Source of the DNA: Hymenobacter cellulosivorans
GTDB lineage: Bacteria > Bacteroidota > Bacteroidia > Cytophagales > Hymenobacteraceae
Length of the DNA: 64,000 bases
Direction of reading: 5' to 3'
Assembly (NCBI RefSeq): GCF_022919135.1
Contig: NZ_CP095049.1
Location: forward strand, 5,398,501-5,462,500
The notes below the pieces were generated by a model that worked only from the letters and a program-made list of their open reading frames with translations, had not been told where the DNA came from and did not search any database. Below are positions 17,902-27,462 of the stretch, piece by piece; within the stretch, counting starts at the first letter, position 1, and each line of letters opens with the position of its first letter. The translations under genes were made by a program, and so were the position numbers.

Positions 17902-18648
17902 TTGAAAACATTCGCCCACAAGAAAAACCAACTGTACCTGGTGCTCAGTGGCATTTTCATTGTCAATGCCCTACTGGCCGAAATTATTGGCGTCAAGATT
18001 TTTTCCCTGGAGCCTCTTATCGGCCGGCCCGACAACCTGACGGCGGGCGTGCTGATCTGGCCCGTGGTGTTCGTCACGACGGACATCATCAATGAGTACT
18101 TCGGCAAGGAAGGCGTGCTGCGGGTGAGCTACCTCACGGCCGCCCTAATTCTGTTTGCCTTCCTGGTTATCTACGCTACCACCAAGCTGCCACCAGCCGC
18201 TTTCTGGCTCGATGTAAACAGCAAGGACCCGCAGGGCCAGCCCATCAACATCGACTTTGCCTACCAGATGATTTTCCGTCAGGGTCTGGGCATTATTGCC
18301 GGCTCCCTGACGGCCTTTGCCATTGGACAGGTGCTGGACGCCACTGTGTTTCAGGCTCTTCGCCGGGCTACCAAGGGCCGCTACGTGTGGCTGCGCGCCA
18401 CTGGCTCCACGCTCGTGTCCCAGCTCGTCGACAGCTTCGTGGTCTTGTTCGTGGCCTTTTACGTGTTCGGCAACTGGAGCTTCGACCAGGTACTGGATGT
18501 AGCCAATACGAACTACTGGTACAAATTCGCTGCGGCCATCTTGCTTACCCCGGTGCTGTATCTGGCCCACTTCCTGATTGACCGGTATCTGGGCGTGGAG
18601 GAAACTGTGGAGCTGCAGCAGGAAGCCGCCGCCGACGTGAGCGTCTGA
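17902..18648 (+). CDS. yhhQ: Queuosine-precursor transporter (VUT/YhhQ family)
   Basis: A 248-residue inner-membrane protein with about six segments, matching the VUT_1 family that imports preQ0/preQ1 for the tRNA modification queuosine. Family features are VLSGIFIVNALLAEIIGVKI, PVVFVTTDIINEYFGKE, RATGSTLVSQLVDSFVV and LTPVLYLAHFLIDRYLG. TTG 17902 is the likely start. It lies downstream of rnz, also a tRNA-maturation gene, and may share its transcript. Confidence 0.9.
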   Translation: MKTFAHKKNQLYLVLSGIFIVNALLAEIIGVKIFSLEPLIGRPDNLTAGVLIWPVVFVTTDIINEYFGKEGVLRVSYLTAALILFAFLVIYATTKLPPAAFWLDVNSKDPQGQPINIDFAYQMIFRQGLGIIAGSLTAFAIGQVLDATVFQALRRATKGRYVWLRATGSTLVSQLVDSFVVLFVAFYVFGNWSFDQVLDVANTNYWYKFAAAILLTPVLYLAHFLIDRYLGVEETVELQQEAAADVSV

Positions 18649-18683
18649 TTTCATTCCCTCTTATTGTCTTAATCTGGCGACCG

Positions 18684-19295
18684 ATGCGCTTCGTTGTTTT
18701 ATGCCTGATCAGCCTGCTAATGCCGCAGCTGTTACGGGCCCAATCCTTGTTCAACACCTTCGAGCCGGGCTCCTACGTGCTGGTCAACAACCCCACACAG
18801 CGCGTACAGGGCAACCTGAAGCTGCGGGGCTGCACCGAGCTGCTGGTGAAAAACCCTGGGGGATACAGCGCCACGCTGGGACTGGCTGATGTCCAATCGT
18901 TTCGCCTGGGCCAGCAGCAGTTTATCAAGGCCGGCGGCTTCCCCGTAGAGCAAGGCCTCGACGGCGACACTATCGATCAAGCGTTTGTGGAGCAGGTCGA
19001 TAGTGGACGGGTAGTGCTGATGCGGCTGCACTTTATTACGGCCGGCCCTACGCTGGTCGGGACCAGCGGCTTGCCCATGGGCAGTAGTAAGTCGTACGTG
19101 CTGTACCTGCTACGCCGGGCCGGTGAAGACACGATTACGCCGCTGCCGGCCAGCAGTAAACGGTTTCGGGAAGCCCTGCTCCCCTACCTTACGGCCCGCC
19201 CCGACTTGGCTAAGCTGGTCGCCGATAAGCTGATTACCACCGAAAACCTGCCCAAGCTCATTCATGCCCTCAACGCCGGGGCACCGACTCAGTAA
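18684..19295 (+). CDS. Secreted hypothetical protein (203 aa)
   Basis: A 203-residue protein with a signal peptide (MRFVVLCLISLLMPQLLRAQ). The body begins with short strands (GSYVLVNNPTQRVQGNLKLR). A helical C-terminus (FREALLPYLTARPDLAKLV, then TTENLPKLIHALNAG) resembles the tail of other exported Bacteroidota proteins. I do not recognise a family. It starts 36 bases after the transporter gene and could be co-transcribed. Confidence 0.75.
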   Translation: MRFVVLCLISLLMPQLLRAQSLFNTFEPGSYVLVNNPTQRVQGNLKLRGCTELLVKNPGGYSATLGLADVQSFRLGQQQFIKAGGFPVEQGLDGDTIDQAFVEQVDSGRVVLMRLHFITAGPTLVGTSGLPMGSSKSYVLYLLRRAGEDTITPLPASSKRFREALLPYLTARPDLAKLVADKLITTENLPKLIHALNAGAPTQ

Positions 19296-19380
19296 AAGCG
19301 CAGAAACCGGGCAGGGCTGGCAGCGCGCTTTGTTTCGCCCGCCGCCCTGAATTACAGCGGCGCTTTCTGAGCGGCAGCAT

Positions 19381-19388
19381 TACCTTTG
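19381..19388 (+). promoter_or_regulatory. Bacteroidota -7 box for trpS
   Basis: TACCTTTG is an exact match to TAnnTTTG, 59 bases before the trpS ATG. Confidence 0.55.
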
Positions 19389-19446
19389 AGAATCTTCAGG
19401 CCTACGCCCCAGGCTCATTACCGCGGCGAAAAGCAACTTTACTACT

Positions 19447-20424
19447 ATGTCCCGTATCCTGACCGGCATTCAGAGCACTGGCCGCCCCCACCTGGGCAAC
19501 CTGCTCGGCGCCATCCTGCCCGCCATTGAGCTGTCGAAGAACTCGGCCAATGAGTCGCTGTACTTCATTGCCGACCTGCACTCCCTGACCACCGTGCGCG
19601 ACGCCGAGCTGCTGCGCCAGAACACCTACGCGGTGGCCGCCGCCTGGCTGGCCTGCGGCTTCGACACGGAGAAAAACCTGTTCTACCGCCAGTCCGATGT
19701 GCCGCAGGTGACGGAGCTGACCTGGTATCTGTCGTGTTTCACGCCCTACCCGATGCTGGCTAATGCCCACTCGTTCAAGGATAAGTCGGACCGGCTTTCC
19801 GACGTGAATGCGGGCTTGTTTACCTACCCCGTGCTCATGGCGGCTGACATCCTGCTCTACGACGCCGACATCGTGCCCGTGGGTAAGGACCAGATTCAGC
19901 ACCTGGAAATCACCCGCGACATTGCCAGCACGTTCAACAACCGCTACGGCGAAACCTTTGTGCTGCCCCAGGCCCGCACCGATGAGCAGCTGATGACCGT
20001 TCCCGGCCTCGATGGGCAGAAGATGAGCAAGAGCTACGGCAACATCATCGACATCTTCCAGGACGACAAAGCCCTGCTCAAGACTATCCGCAGCATCATT
20101 TCGGACAGTACCCCGCTGGAAGCCCCCAAAAACCCCGATACCGACATCACGTTCAAGCTGTTTTCCCTGTTGGCCTCCCCGGCCGAAGTTGAGGAAATGC
20201 GCCAGAACTACCTGGGTGGCGGCTATGGCTACGGCCACGCCAAAACAGCCCTTTACGAAGTTATCCGCACGCGTTTCGCCACCGAGCGGGAGCAGTTCAA
20301 CTTCTACATCAACAACCTGCCCGAGGTCGACAAGCGCCTGGCCGAAGGTGCCCGCAAAGCCCAGGCCTACGGCAGCGAGGTGCTGAATAAAGTCCGGGAA
20401 AAAGTAGGCTACAGCAAGCGATAA
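19447..20424 (+). CDS. trpS: Tryptophanyl-tRNA synthetase
   Basis: A 325-residue class I aminoacyl-tRNA synthetase that charges tRNA-Trp. The HIGH-type motif is GRPHLGNLLG near residue 12 and the KMSKS loop is GQKMSKSYGN near residue 195. YPVLMAADILLYDADIVPVG and HLEITRDIA are the family-specific Trp/ATP-binding segments. Length is standard. It is bracketed by a promoter box upstream and the palindromic element at 20434 downstream. Confidence 0.96.
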   Translation: MSRILTGIQSTGRPHLGNLLGAILPAIELSKNSANESLYFIADLHSLTTVRDAELLRQNTYAVAAAWLACGFDTEKNLFYRQSDVPQVTELTWYLSCFTPYPMLANAHSFKDKSDRLSDVNAGLFTYPVLMAADILLYDADIVPVGKDQIQHLEITRDIASTFNNRYGETFVLPQARTDEQLMTVPGLDGQKMSKSYGNIIDIFQDDKALLKTIRSIISDSTPLEAPKNPDTDITFKLFSLLASPAEVEEMRQNYLGGGYGYGHAKTALYEVIRTRFATEREQFNFYINNLPEVDKRLAEGARKAQAYGSEVLNKVREKVGYSKR

Positions 20425-20433
20425 TGTGCTGAT

Positions 20434-20630
20434 GGGGAGAATGTGAGAAGTGTATCCTTGCGAGGCGGATCCGAAGCAGTCCGTCCTCTGCAGAAGTAGT
20501 CACTGTCTTTTACCCAAAAGCCCCTTACTACCGCATGTAGTAAGGGGCTTTTCAGTTAAGGACAATCAGTCCATTTCAGAAGACGGATGGTTTCACGCTG
20601 CTCGCAAGGACACACTTCTCACATTCCCTC
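20434..20630. repeat. MITE-like nested palindrome with terminator core
   Basis: Outer arms GAATGTGAGAAGTG / CACTTCTCACATTC, then ATCCTTGCGAG / CTCGCAAGGA, then GATCCGAAGCAGTCCGTC and GACGGATGGTTTCACG, enclosing a terminator hairpin (AAAAGCCCCTTACTAC / GTAGTAAGGGGCTTTT). The nested design is shared with 55788-55946 and partly with 8242-8330. It sits between trpS and a convergent gene and would terminate both. Confidence 0.8.
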
Positions 20631-20656
20631 ACAGCAGCACATTCACAATTGACACA

Positions 20657-21516
20657 TTAATACACCAGCCCATCCACGGACTGGTGCTGCTCGCTGGAGA
20701 AGCTGAAGCCGACTTTGCTGCCGCGGCTGACCTGCTGGTTTTCCACTTTCTGCTTAACGGTGATTTTCTGGATGTCCTGCATGGGCGGGGCAATCAGGTC
20801 GTTGTTAACGGCGGCAATCATGGCGCTTTCCACGAACAGGCGCATCATGTCGGGCGTGACTAGGTTGTCGGCCATGTCGTTGTCGGGCAATTCCAGCTGC
20901 TGCACGCCTTCGAGGAAGTAGTGGTTTTCGATGTTGATCAGCAGGCGGCCTACCAAGTAGCCTGGGTCGTTCATGCGCTGGTACTTGATGCTGTCAGCCA
21001 TGAAGTTATACGCCATGATGTGGCCGAAAAACCGCCGCCGGAAGTCTTCTTCCACGTATTTGGAGGCCATCGGGCCGTAGTCTTCGGGGAAAGTGACGAT
21101 GTTGGAGTGCATCACGAAGATGAGCAGGTCGCCCGAGAACTTGATGTGGAACTCCATGTCATTCACGGGCCGGTACTCAATCAGTACGTTCGAGTCGACG
21201 GGCGTAATCTTGCGGCTCAGCTCCACCACCAGCTCCTGCGACACGAGGCGGAGCATATCGAAGGCGGCGCGGGTATTGCGGAAAATGGCCTGCTTAGCAA
21301 TGGACTTCTGTTGCAGGCCTTCGAAAATTTGGTCGAGGCGGTCGGCGGGGGCTTCCGCGGGCGAGCCAGGCGCTGAGGTAGGCAGATTATTGGTGGCCGT
21401 GGCCCCAGCCGATGCCTCCGGCGCTTTCTCGATGGTGGGCTCGGGGCGGGCGTGGCGGGCGCAGCGGCCGGATTTTCAACCAGGGACGTTACAGTTGGCG
21501 GGGTCGTATGGGGCAT
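20657..21516 (-). CDS. Conserved-type hypothetical protein, frame broken once
   Basis: The reading frame from ATG 21516 (MPHTTPPTVTSLVENPAAAP) runs into the frame that ends at 20657 if one base is added to the CCCC run at 21443-21446 (minus strand context GCCCCGAG). The restored protein has about 286 residues: a Pro/Ala/Thr-rich disordered N-terminus of roughly 65 residues, then a globular part with DRLDQIFEGLQQKSIAKQAI and FSGDLLIFVMHSNIVTFPED. Without repair the downstream frame has no ATG before 21256, which would delete conserved-looking sequence. I recognise no family name. Base-calling error or a true pseudogene are both possible. Confidence 0.7.
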
Positions 21517-21678
21517 GGGCAGAGCAGTACGATGAACAAAAAGACCACCCAGAATACCGGCAGCAGCCTGATTCTGAGGCGTCCAAATGGGAATTTAACA
21601 ACCCGCAACCCGTAGTTGCAAGGCTATTGGCTGCTTTTACCTACGCAAATAGACGGTTTCGCAGTTGTATCCAACTTC

Positions 21679-22848
21679 TTATTCCTGCTCTGCAATTACC
21701 CCGGCGGTATGTTGGCCCAGACGCGGCGGCGAAGCCAAAGCGGCAGCCCGCGGCCAGCTGCTGCTCTGAAAAGCCACCGTGCGCAGCCCCTGAAAATCCG
21801 CTTCCCCCACGGGCAGCAGCATCGCCTGCCCCGACTCCAGGGCCAGAGCCTCCCCCACCGTGCGCACCGCCCCGGCCGGCACCCCGAGCTGTTCCAGCGC
21901 CGCCAGCAGCTGGTCGCCATCTACTTCCGCTATTCGGGTCTGCAGCATAGTTTCCAGCGCCGCGCGGTTAGCTACCCGGGCCTCATTGGTCTGAAACCGA
22001 GCCTCCTGGGCCCACTCTGGCCGGTTAAGGGCCTGGCAGAGGTGACGAAACTGCCGGTCGGCACCCACAGCCAGCACCAGGCTACGGCCGTTGCCGGCCC
22101 GGTACACCGTGCCGTAGGGCACGATGCTGGGGTGGCCTGAGCCCATGGGCTGCGGGTCGTGGCCCGTGACGAGCCAGGTGGCAGCCTGGTTGGCCAACGA
22201 AGCCAGGGCGCTGTCGAGCAAGGCCACCTGCACCCGGCTGCCCTCGCCGGTGCGGCAGCGGTGGTAGAGGGCCGTGAGCAAACCTTCCTTGAGCTGGTGG
22301 GCGGCCAGCAGGTCAATCATGGCGACGGGCATTTTCTGGGGTTCCTGCCCGGGCTGGGCGTTGAGGAACATAAAGCCCGCCTCGGCCTGCAGCACGGCAT
22401 CGTAGCCGGCCCGCGCCACCGTGGGGCCGTAGCCGGTGAGGTGGGCGTAAATCAGCCGGGGGTTCAGGGCCCGGAGCGTGTCGTAGTCGACGCCCAGCTT
22501 CTCGGCGTCGCCGGGTTTGTAGCTGGCCAGCACTACGTCGGCGCGGACGGCCAGCTGCTGCACCTGCGCTTTGCCAGCTTCGGTGGTCAGATCTACTATT
22601 ACCGAGTGTTTACCCCAGTTGGCGCAGCTGAAATAGGCCGACACGTCGGTGTTGGCGGCCTCGGCGCGGGTTTTCCAGGTGCGGGTCACGTCGCCGGCTG
22701 GGGCTTCTACTTTGAGCACGGTGGCGCCCAGCTCGGCGAAAAACTGCCCCACCTGCGGCCCAGCCAATACAGAGGCCAGTTCCAGCACCAGTAGGTCGGC
22801 AAAGGGTAATGGAGTAGCAGCGGGAGCGGCCGAACTGGAAAACGACAT
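21679..22848 (-). CDS. CaiB/BaiF class III CoA-transferase
   Basis: A 389-residue family III CoA-transferase, which moves CoA between carboxylic acids by way of an aspartyl-CoA thioester. Diagnostic segments are LVLELASVLAGPQVGQFFAE, GATVLKVEAPAGDVTRTW, NWGKHSVIVDL and LTGYGPTVARAGYDAVLQAE, where the Asp of GYDAVLQAE is the expected catalytic residue. The C-terminal VPAGAVRTVGEAL and PPRLGQHT motifs are also present. The acid substrate is unknown; no partner dehydrogenase or ligase is adjacent. Confidence 0.9.
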   Translation of the reverse strand: MSFSSSAAPAATPLPFADLLVLELASVLAGPQVGQFFAELGATVLKVEAPAGDVTRTWKTRAEAANTDVSAYFSCANWGKHSVIVDLTTEAGKAQVQQLAVRADVVLASYKPGDAEKLGVDYDTLRALNPRLIYAHLTGYGPTVARAGYDAVLQAEAGFMFLNAQPGQEPQKMPVAMIDLLAAHQLKEGLLTALYHRCRTGEGSRVQVALLDSALASLANQAATWLVTGHDPQPMGSGHPSIVPYGTVYRAGNGRSLVLAVGADRQFRHLCQALNRPEWAQEARFQTNEARVANRAALETMLQTRIAEVDGDQLLAALEQLGVPAGAVRTVGEALALESGQAMLLPVGEADFQGLRTVAFQSSSWPRAAALASPPRLGQHTAGVIAEQE

Positions 22849-23080
22849 TGGGTGTTGGGCTAGGTATAACTGACTGGGTGGACTTTGGCCGCGGGCGGCA
22901 GCTTCTTACTGCCGGCCTTACGACGGCCCAATGGCAAATCTACCGGGTTTTGTCCGTTGGAGGCCCCGGCGGCTGAACTCAGCAGCAGGCCTAGGAAATC
23001 CTGTATATTTACTCCCAAATCAAGCGGTTCGCTGGCCGAAAAACAGGGTCAGCCTTTTCTCACAATTACTTAGCTGAACC

Positions 23081-24718
23081 TTGAAGTTTTCCGATTTTAA
23101 CCTCCACGACGACCTATTGGCCGGCGTCGACGCCATGAACTACGAGAATGCCACGCCCATCCAGGAGCAGGCCATTCCCAAAATTATTGACGGTAAAGAC
23201 CTGATTGCCTGCGCCCAAACGGGCACTGGCAAAACTGCCGCCTACCTGTTGCCCCTGCTTGATAAGATTTCCCACGCCAAGCACGGCACTACCTCCACCC
23301 TGATTCTGGTGCCCACGCGCGAGCTGGCCACCCAGATTGACGAGCAGGTAACGGGCTTCGGCTACTTCGTCGAGGCCAGCAGCATCGCCATCTACGGCGG
23401 CGGCAAAAGCGAGAACTGGGAGCAGCAAAAGCGCGCCCTGACCAGCGGGGCCGACATCATCATTGCCACGCCCGGCCGCCTAATTGCTCACTTGCAGATG
23501 GGCTATGTCAAGTTTGACCAGATCAAGTACCTAGTGCTCGACGAGGCCGACAAGATGATGGACATGGGCTTCTCGGACGATATTCTGAACATCGTACGCC
23601 AGCTGCCCAAGGACCGGCAGACCCTGCTGTTCTCGGCCACGATGCCCAATAAAATCCGGGACTTCTCAAAGCAGATTCTCAACGAGCCCGAAGAAATCCG
23701 CCTGGCCGTATCCAAGCCTGCCGCCGGTATCGACCAGCAGTTCTACATGGCTTTCGACCGGCAGAAGATTTACCTGCTCGAACACCTGCTCAAAACCCAG
23801 GAAGTGCAGAGCATGGTGCTCTTTACAAGCCAGAAAGCGGCCGTGGCCGGCATCGTGCGGGCCATCAACAAGCTGGGCTACGTGGCCCAGGGCATCAGCT
23901 CGGACCGCACCCAGGAAGAGCGGGAGCAGATCATGCGCGAGTTCAAAAACAAGCAGTTCCCGATTCTGGTGGCTACCGACGTGCTCAGCCGCGGCATCGA
24001 CATAGACTCGCTGAGCCACGTGGTGAACTACGACATCCCGCGTGCCGCCGAAGACTACGTACACCGCATTGGGCGCACGGCCCGCGCTGCCACCAAGGGA
24101 ACGGCCATCACCTTCATTGCCGACCAAGACCAGGACCGCGTGCTCAAGATCGAAAAGCTCATTGAGCGGGAAGTCGACAAGCAAAGCATTACCGAGGAAC
24201 TGGGTCTGGGCCCAGCCCCTGAATTTGACCCTAAGCGCTTCAGCGGCCTGGGTGGCAAAGTCGGGGGGCGGCCCGAGCGGGGTGGCCGCTCCGGCGGTGG
24301 TAGCCGCGGCTCGCGCCCCGAAGGCGCACCTCGGGGCGAAGGTGGCCGCCCACCCCGCCGCGACGCCGATTCGAAAGATCCGCGCCACAAGGAGCGCATA
24401 GCCAACGCCCAAGCGGCCCTGGCTGCTATTGATGCTGGTGGTGCTCCGGCCGTTCCTTATCAGCGCCCGCCGCGCCCGGAGGGTGAAGCTCGGCCGCCGC
24501 GGGAGCCCCGCGCGCCCCGGCCCGAAGGCGAAGCCCGCCCACCACGGGAGCCGCGTGCTCCACGGCCGGAAGGTGAAGCTCGGCCTCCCCGCGCAGAAGG
24601 CGAAGCTGGTGACAAGCCCAAGCGCCGCAAGCGTGGCGGCCGCAACCGCAGCGGCCGGGGCCCGCGCCCGGAAGGCTCGACCGAAACGGCTCCACAGACC
24701 ACTCCCAGCGCCGAATAG
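23081..24718 (+). CDS. DEAD-box RNA helicase with Arg/Gly/Pro-rich tail
   Basis: A 545-residue ATP-dependent RNA helicase. Motifs in order: Q motif (FSDFNLHDDLLAG ... TPIQEQAIP), I (AQTGTGKT), Ia (PTRELATQ), Ib (TPGRL), II (VLDEADKM), III (FSATM), IV (VLFTSQK), V (ATDVLSRGIDI) and VI (HRIGRTARA). After residue 400 the tail is low-complexity: RGG-type stretches, then the 15-residue unit PEGEARPPREPRAPR repeated. Such tails bind RNA non-specifically and favour condensates. The TTG start at 23081 gives the expected MKFSDF beginning. Likely roles are ribosome assembly, RNA decay or cold response. Confidence 0.93.
   Translation: MKFSDFNLHDDLLAGVDAMNYENATPIQEQAIPKIIDGKDLIACAQTGTGKTAAYLLPLLDKISHAKHGTTSTLILVPTRELATQIDEQVTGFGYFVEASSIAIYGGGKSENWEQQKRALTSGADIIIATPGRLIAHLQMGYVKFDQIKYLVLDEADKMMDMGFSDDILNIVRQLPKDRQTLLFSATMPNKIRDFSKQILNEPEEIRLAVSKPAAGIDQQFYMAFDRQKIYLLEHLLKTQEVQSMVLFTSQKAAVAGIVRAINKLGYVAQGISSDRTQEEREQIMREFKNKQFPILVATDVLSRGIDIDSLSHVVNYDIPRAAEDYVHRIGRTARAATKGTAITFIADQDQDRVLKIEKLIEREVDKQSITEELGLGPAPEFDPKRFSGLGGKVGGRPERGGRSGGGSRGSRPEGAPRGEGGRPPRRDADSKDPRHKERIANAQAALAAIDAGGAPAVPYQRPPRPEGEARPPREPRAPRPEGEARPPREPRAPRPEGEARPPRAEGEAGDKPKRRKRGGRNRSGRGPRPEGSTETAPQTTPSAE
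24476..24607 (+). repeat. 45-bp in-frame tandem repeat in the helicase tail
   Basis: About 2.9 copies of a 45-bp unit encoding PEGEARPPREPRAPR. Copies differ mostly at third codon positions, indicating selection for the peptide rather than a very recent duplication. Confidence 0.85.
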
Positions 24719-24719
24719 C

Positions 24720-24783
24720 TGACTGAATTACAAAAGAAAAAGCTCCTGACTTATCAGGAGCTTTTTCTTTTGTAATTCAGTCA
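24720..24783. terminator. Perfect 30-bp-arm bidirectional terminator
   Basis: Arms 24720-24749 and 24754-24783 are exact reverse complements around a CTTA loop. The core AAAAAGCTCCTGA / TCAGGAGCTTTTT gives a T run on both strands. It fills the gap from one base after the helicase stop to the base before the stop of the convergent DUF5686 gene. Confidence 0.92.
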
Positions 24784-27306
24784 CTACAGCTTGAACTGGG
24801 CGCAGACTTTCACGCCGAAGGTGCGCACGTCGGGCAGGTCGCGGTAGGTGAGGCGGTGCAGGAAGTCGACGCGGATGAACTTGAGGACGTTTTCGACGCC
24901 GTAACCGACCTCCACATAGGGCGTGGCACCCAGGGCCCGGAAGGTGGGCGTAGGAATGCCGCTGGCGTCGGTCAGGGGCGTAGTGTTGCGGTTAGCTTCG
25001 CGCAGTCCGCCTTGCAGCACGTTGCCAGTGGCCACGAGGCGCCAGTCCAGCTTTTTAAGCAAAGGCACGGTGTTGATGAGCAACCCTTCGAAGTAGTGCT
25101 CGGCGTGTAAAGACACGTACCGGTCACTGACGAATTCGAAGTAGCCCATCAGGTTGTAGGCATTGGAGGTGTAGATAGGCGACTCGTTGCCGAGGTGGGC
25201 TTTGAGTACCGGGTAAGGCACCGTGCTGGGGATATAGCCCGCATCTACCACGTATTCGGTGCGGCCGAGCTGGCCCAGGGGCAGGCTCTGGGTCACGGCC
25301 AGATTAAACTTGTGGTAGGCAAAGTCGCTGCCCAGCACGTTGTTCAGCCCGGCAGTATAGCGGAAGGTGAAGACCGGCCACTTCATCAGCCCCACGGCTG
25401 TGCGGTGGTTCTGGTTTTGCACCAGCACTTCACCCGGGGCGTAGCGCGACTCCATAATCACCTCCGAGAGCTCGAAGCGGTGAGCCGTGGGCGCATCCGG
25501 CGTTTGGGCCGGGCTGGTATAGTAGGCGAAGCTGTAGAGCGGGTCGAAGCGCTGGTGGCGTAGCGTTACCTTCTGGGTGAAGTTGTGAAACAGGTCAGTT
25601 TGGGCCCCTACGCTGGTGACTTCCCGCCATAAGGGCAGAAGGGGCTTGATGTTGCCGAAGCGGGCGGCCACCTCAAACAGGGGACTTTCCAGGGCAATAT
25701 CGTTGTCGAGCAGGGCCACCAAGTCCACGTCGCGGCTGTGCTTGAGGCTGAGCACGGTCCAGTTGGGCCGGTTCACGATGCGGTCAGCGGAGAGGCCGTA
25801 CTTGAATTCCCCGTCGCGGGTACCGTAGGCCAGGTAGCCCTGGGCCAACCAGTTGGGGCTCAGGTTGGGTGTAGTGCGCAGGCCGGCGCGCAGACGGTTA
25901 CCTTCCACGTTGTTCCAGTTGTAGCTGTAAGCCACGGGCCCAAACTCTACCAATTCCCGCTTGCCCAGGGGCTGGTAGCCGTTCACGACCAGGTCGGCTA
26001 TTTCCAGGAAGGTGCGGACCGAGGGCAGCTTGCCGACCGAGTCGAGCACGGTGAGGGTACGGGCCTCCTGGGCCGAAAGCGTATCGGGGCGGTGCTGCTC
26101 CCAGAAACCAACTGGTACCTTCAGCGCGTCGGCCGCGGTGGCCAGGGGCTGGTCGTAGAAGGCCAGCTCCCGGGGCTTCTGCACCACAAAGTCGGAGTTA
26201 ATCGTGGTAAAGCGTACTAGCAGGCCGGTTTGCTTGGGCGTGGGCTTGAGGCCGACTACCACCTGCGTGCGGCTCGGCAGCCAGGGCCCGGCGGCCGTGG
26301 GGCGCAGCTCCTGCTGAATCCGGATCTGGTCTACGAAGTTGATGTTGGCCTTGGGGTCCACGGTCAAATCCAGCTTGCGCAGGGCGTAGGTGCCGGTAGT
26401 AATCCAGATGCGGCCGGTAAAGGCCAGATCCTGGGCCCGGCGCGGAAATACCTTGAGCTGGTAGCAGCGGTCCTGGCCCACCATCACCGAGTCTTCCAGG
26501 TCGTAATCGTAGGTGATGCGCCAGCCGTCGGCAATGGGCGAAATGAAGTCCTTGCCCATTACCACCTGCCAGTTGGGGTAAAAGTCGTAGTCCTGAAACG
26601 AGGAGCCCAGCAGCTGCGACAATACCGTGCCGTCGCGCGGGGCGGCCCCGTAGAGCTGGGAATGGAGGATTTCTTCCCGCTCCCGCACTGGCCGGTGGCG
26701 CACATAGTAGCGCGACACGACCTCCGAGCCGAACACGGGCACGGTGGGCTTACCCGAAGCATTGCGCTCCATCTCCCCCACCGAGCTGGCCATCGTTGTG
26801 ATGTCCCGAATCACCTTACGCCGGGCCAGGCGGTCGGTGATGTCGGAGAGGCTGGCCTCGATGCGGTTGTAGCTGTCAAATTCGAAGGCTTCGAGCCGGG
26901 CTTTGTCGTTCTGGCGCTTGTGCTGCTGCACCCGGCGCAGAATGGTGAAAGCCGGGTTTTCGGTGGAGCGCACCACCACTTCGCCCAACGACACGGCCGC
27001 CGAAGGCAAAGCCAGGTTGATGGTTTGCTGGGCCTGCCGCCCCACGGCCCGGCTTTTGGCCCGGAACCCCATAGCCGAGGCCGACAGCGAATCGATAGGC
27101 TGAGCCACACTGAGCTGGTAGCGCCCGTTGTCGTCGGCGGTAGTCCCGATGCTGCTGCCTTTGACAAAGACCGAGGCAAACGGCACGGGCTGCCCGTTGG
27201 CCGCCTCCGTGACTTGGCCGCTGAAAACCATCCGCTGCGCCAGCGCGGCCGTGGGGCGCGTGAGCGTACTCAGGCCGAGCAGCAGCAGCACTATATATCG
27301 TTTCAT
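24784..27306 (-). CDS. DUF5686 outer-membrane-type protein with carboxypeptidase-regulatory-like domain
   Basis: An 840-residue exported protein starting at the ATG of MKRYIVLLLLGLSTLTRP (signal peptide). Residues about 28-110 are a CarboxypepD_reg-like domain (FSGQVTEAANGQPVPFASVF, DDNGRYQLSV). The remainder matches DUF5686: FTILRRVQQHKRQNDKARL, then a long beta-rich region with alternating pattern and a C-terminal Phe/Lys end typical of outer-membrane barrels. Homologues are common in Bacteroidota next to TonB systems, but function is unknown. The usual N-terminal regulatory domain suggests a surface assembly or uptake role (inference). Confidence 0.82.
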   Translation of the reverse strand: MKRYIVLLLLGLSTLTRPTAALAQRMVFSGQVTEAANGQPVPFASVFVKGSSIGTTADDNGRYQLSVAQPIDSLSASAMGFRAKSRAVGRQAQQTINLALPSAAVSLGEVVVRSTENPAFTILRRVQQHKRQNDKARLEAFEFDSYNRIEASLSDITDRLARRKVIRDITTMASSVGEMERNASGKPTVPVFGSEVVSRYYVRHRPVREREEILHSQLYGAAPRDGTVLSQLLGSSFQDYDFYPNWQVVMGKDFISPIADGWRITYDYDLEDSVMVGQDRCYQLKVFPRRAQDLAFTGRIWITTGTYALRKLDLTVDPKANINFVDQIRIQQELRPTAAGPWLPSRTQVVVGLKPTPKQTGLLVRFTTINSDFVVQKPRELAFYDQPLATAADALKVPVGFWEQHRPDTLSAQEARTLTVLDSVGKLPSVRTFLEIADLVVNGYQPLGKRELVEFGPVAYSYNWNNVEGNRLRAGLRTTPNLSPNWLAQGYLAYGTRDGEFKYGLSADRIVNRPNWTVLSLKHSRDVDLVALLDNDIALESPLFEVAARFGNIKPLLPLWREVTSVGAQTDLFHNFTQKVTLRHQRFDPLYSFAYYTSPAQTPDAPTAHRFELSEVIMESRYAPGEVLVQNQNHRTAVGLMKWPVFTFRYTAGLNNVLGSDFAYHKFNLAVTQSLPLGQLGRTEYVVDAGYIPSTVPYPVLKAHLGNESPIYTSNAYNLMGYFEFVSDRYVSLHAEHYFEGLLINTVPLLKKLDWRLVATGNVLQGGLREANRNTTPLTDASGIPTPTFRALGATPYVEVGYGVENVLKFIRVDFLHRLTYRDLPDVRTFGVKVCAQFKL

Positions 27307-27462
27307 GAAAAGCAGAAATGCAGAAGCGGCAAGCTTTATAGCGGCGCTTCCTGGCAATAAAGAATGGGCCCGCAAATGGCTCCGCTCGGCGTTGGTTTAG
27401 CCCCAGGAGCCCGAACGGCACCGAGGAGTTGCACCAGGAGTAGGCCGAGCGCTACCGGCTAC

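Noticed and set aside
21093..21950. Plus-strand 285-codon frame
   Set aside because: Antisense to the frame-broken hypothetical gene and the CoA-transferase; low-complexity Pro/Ala/Arg content typical of a shadow frame in GC-rich DNA.
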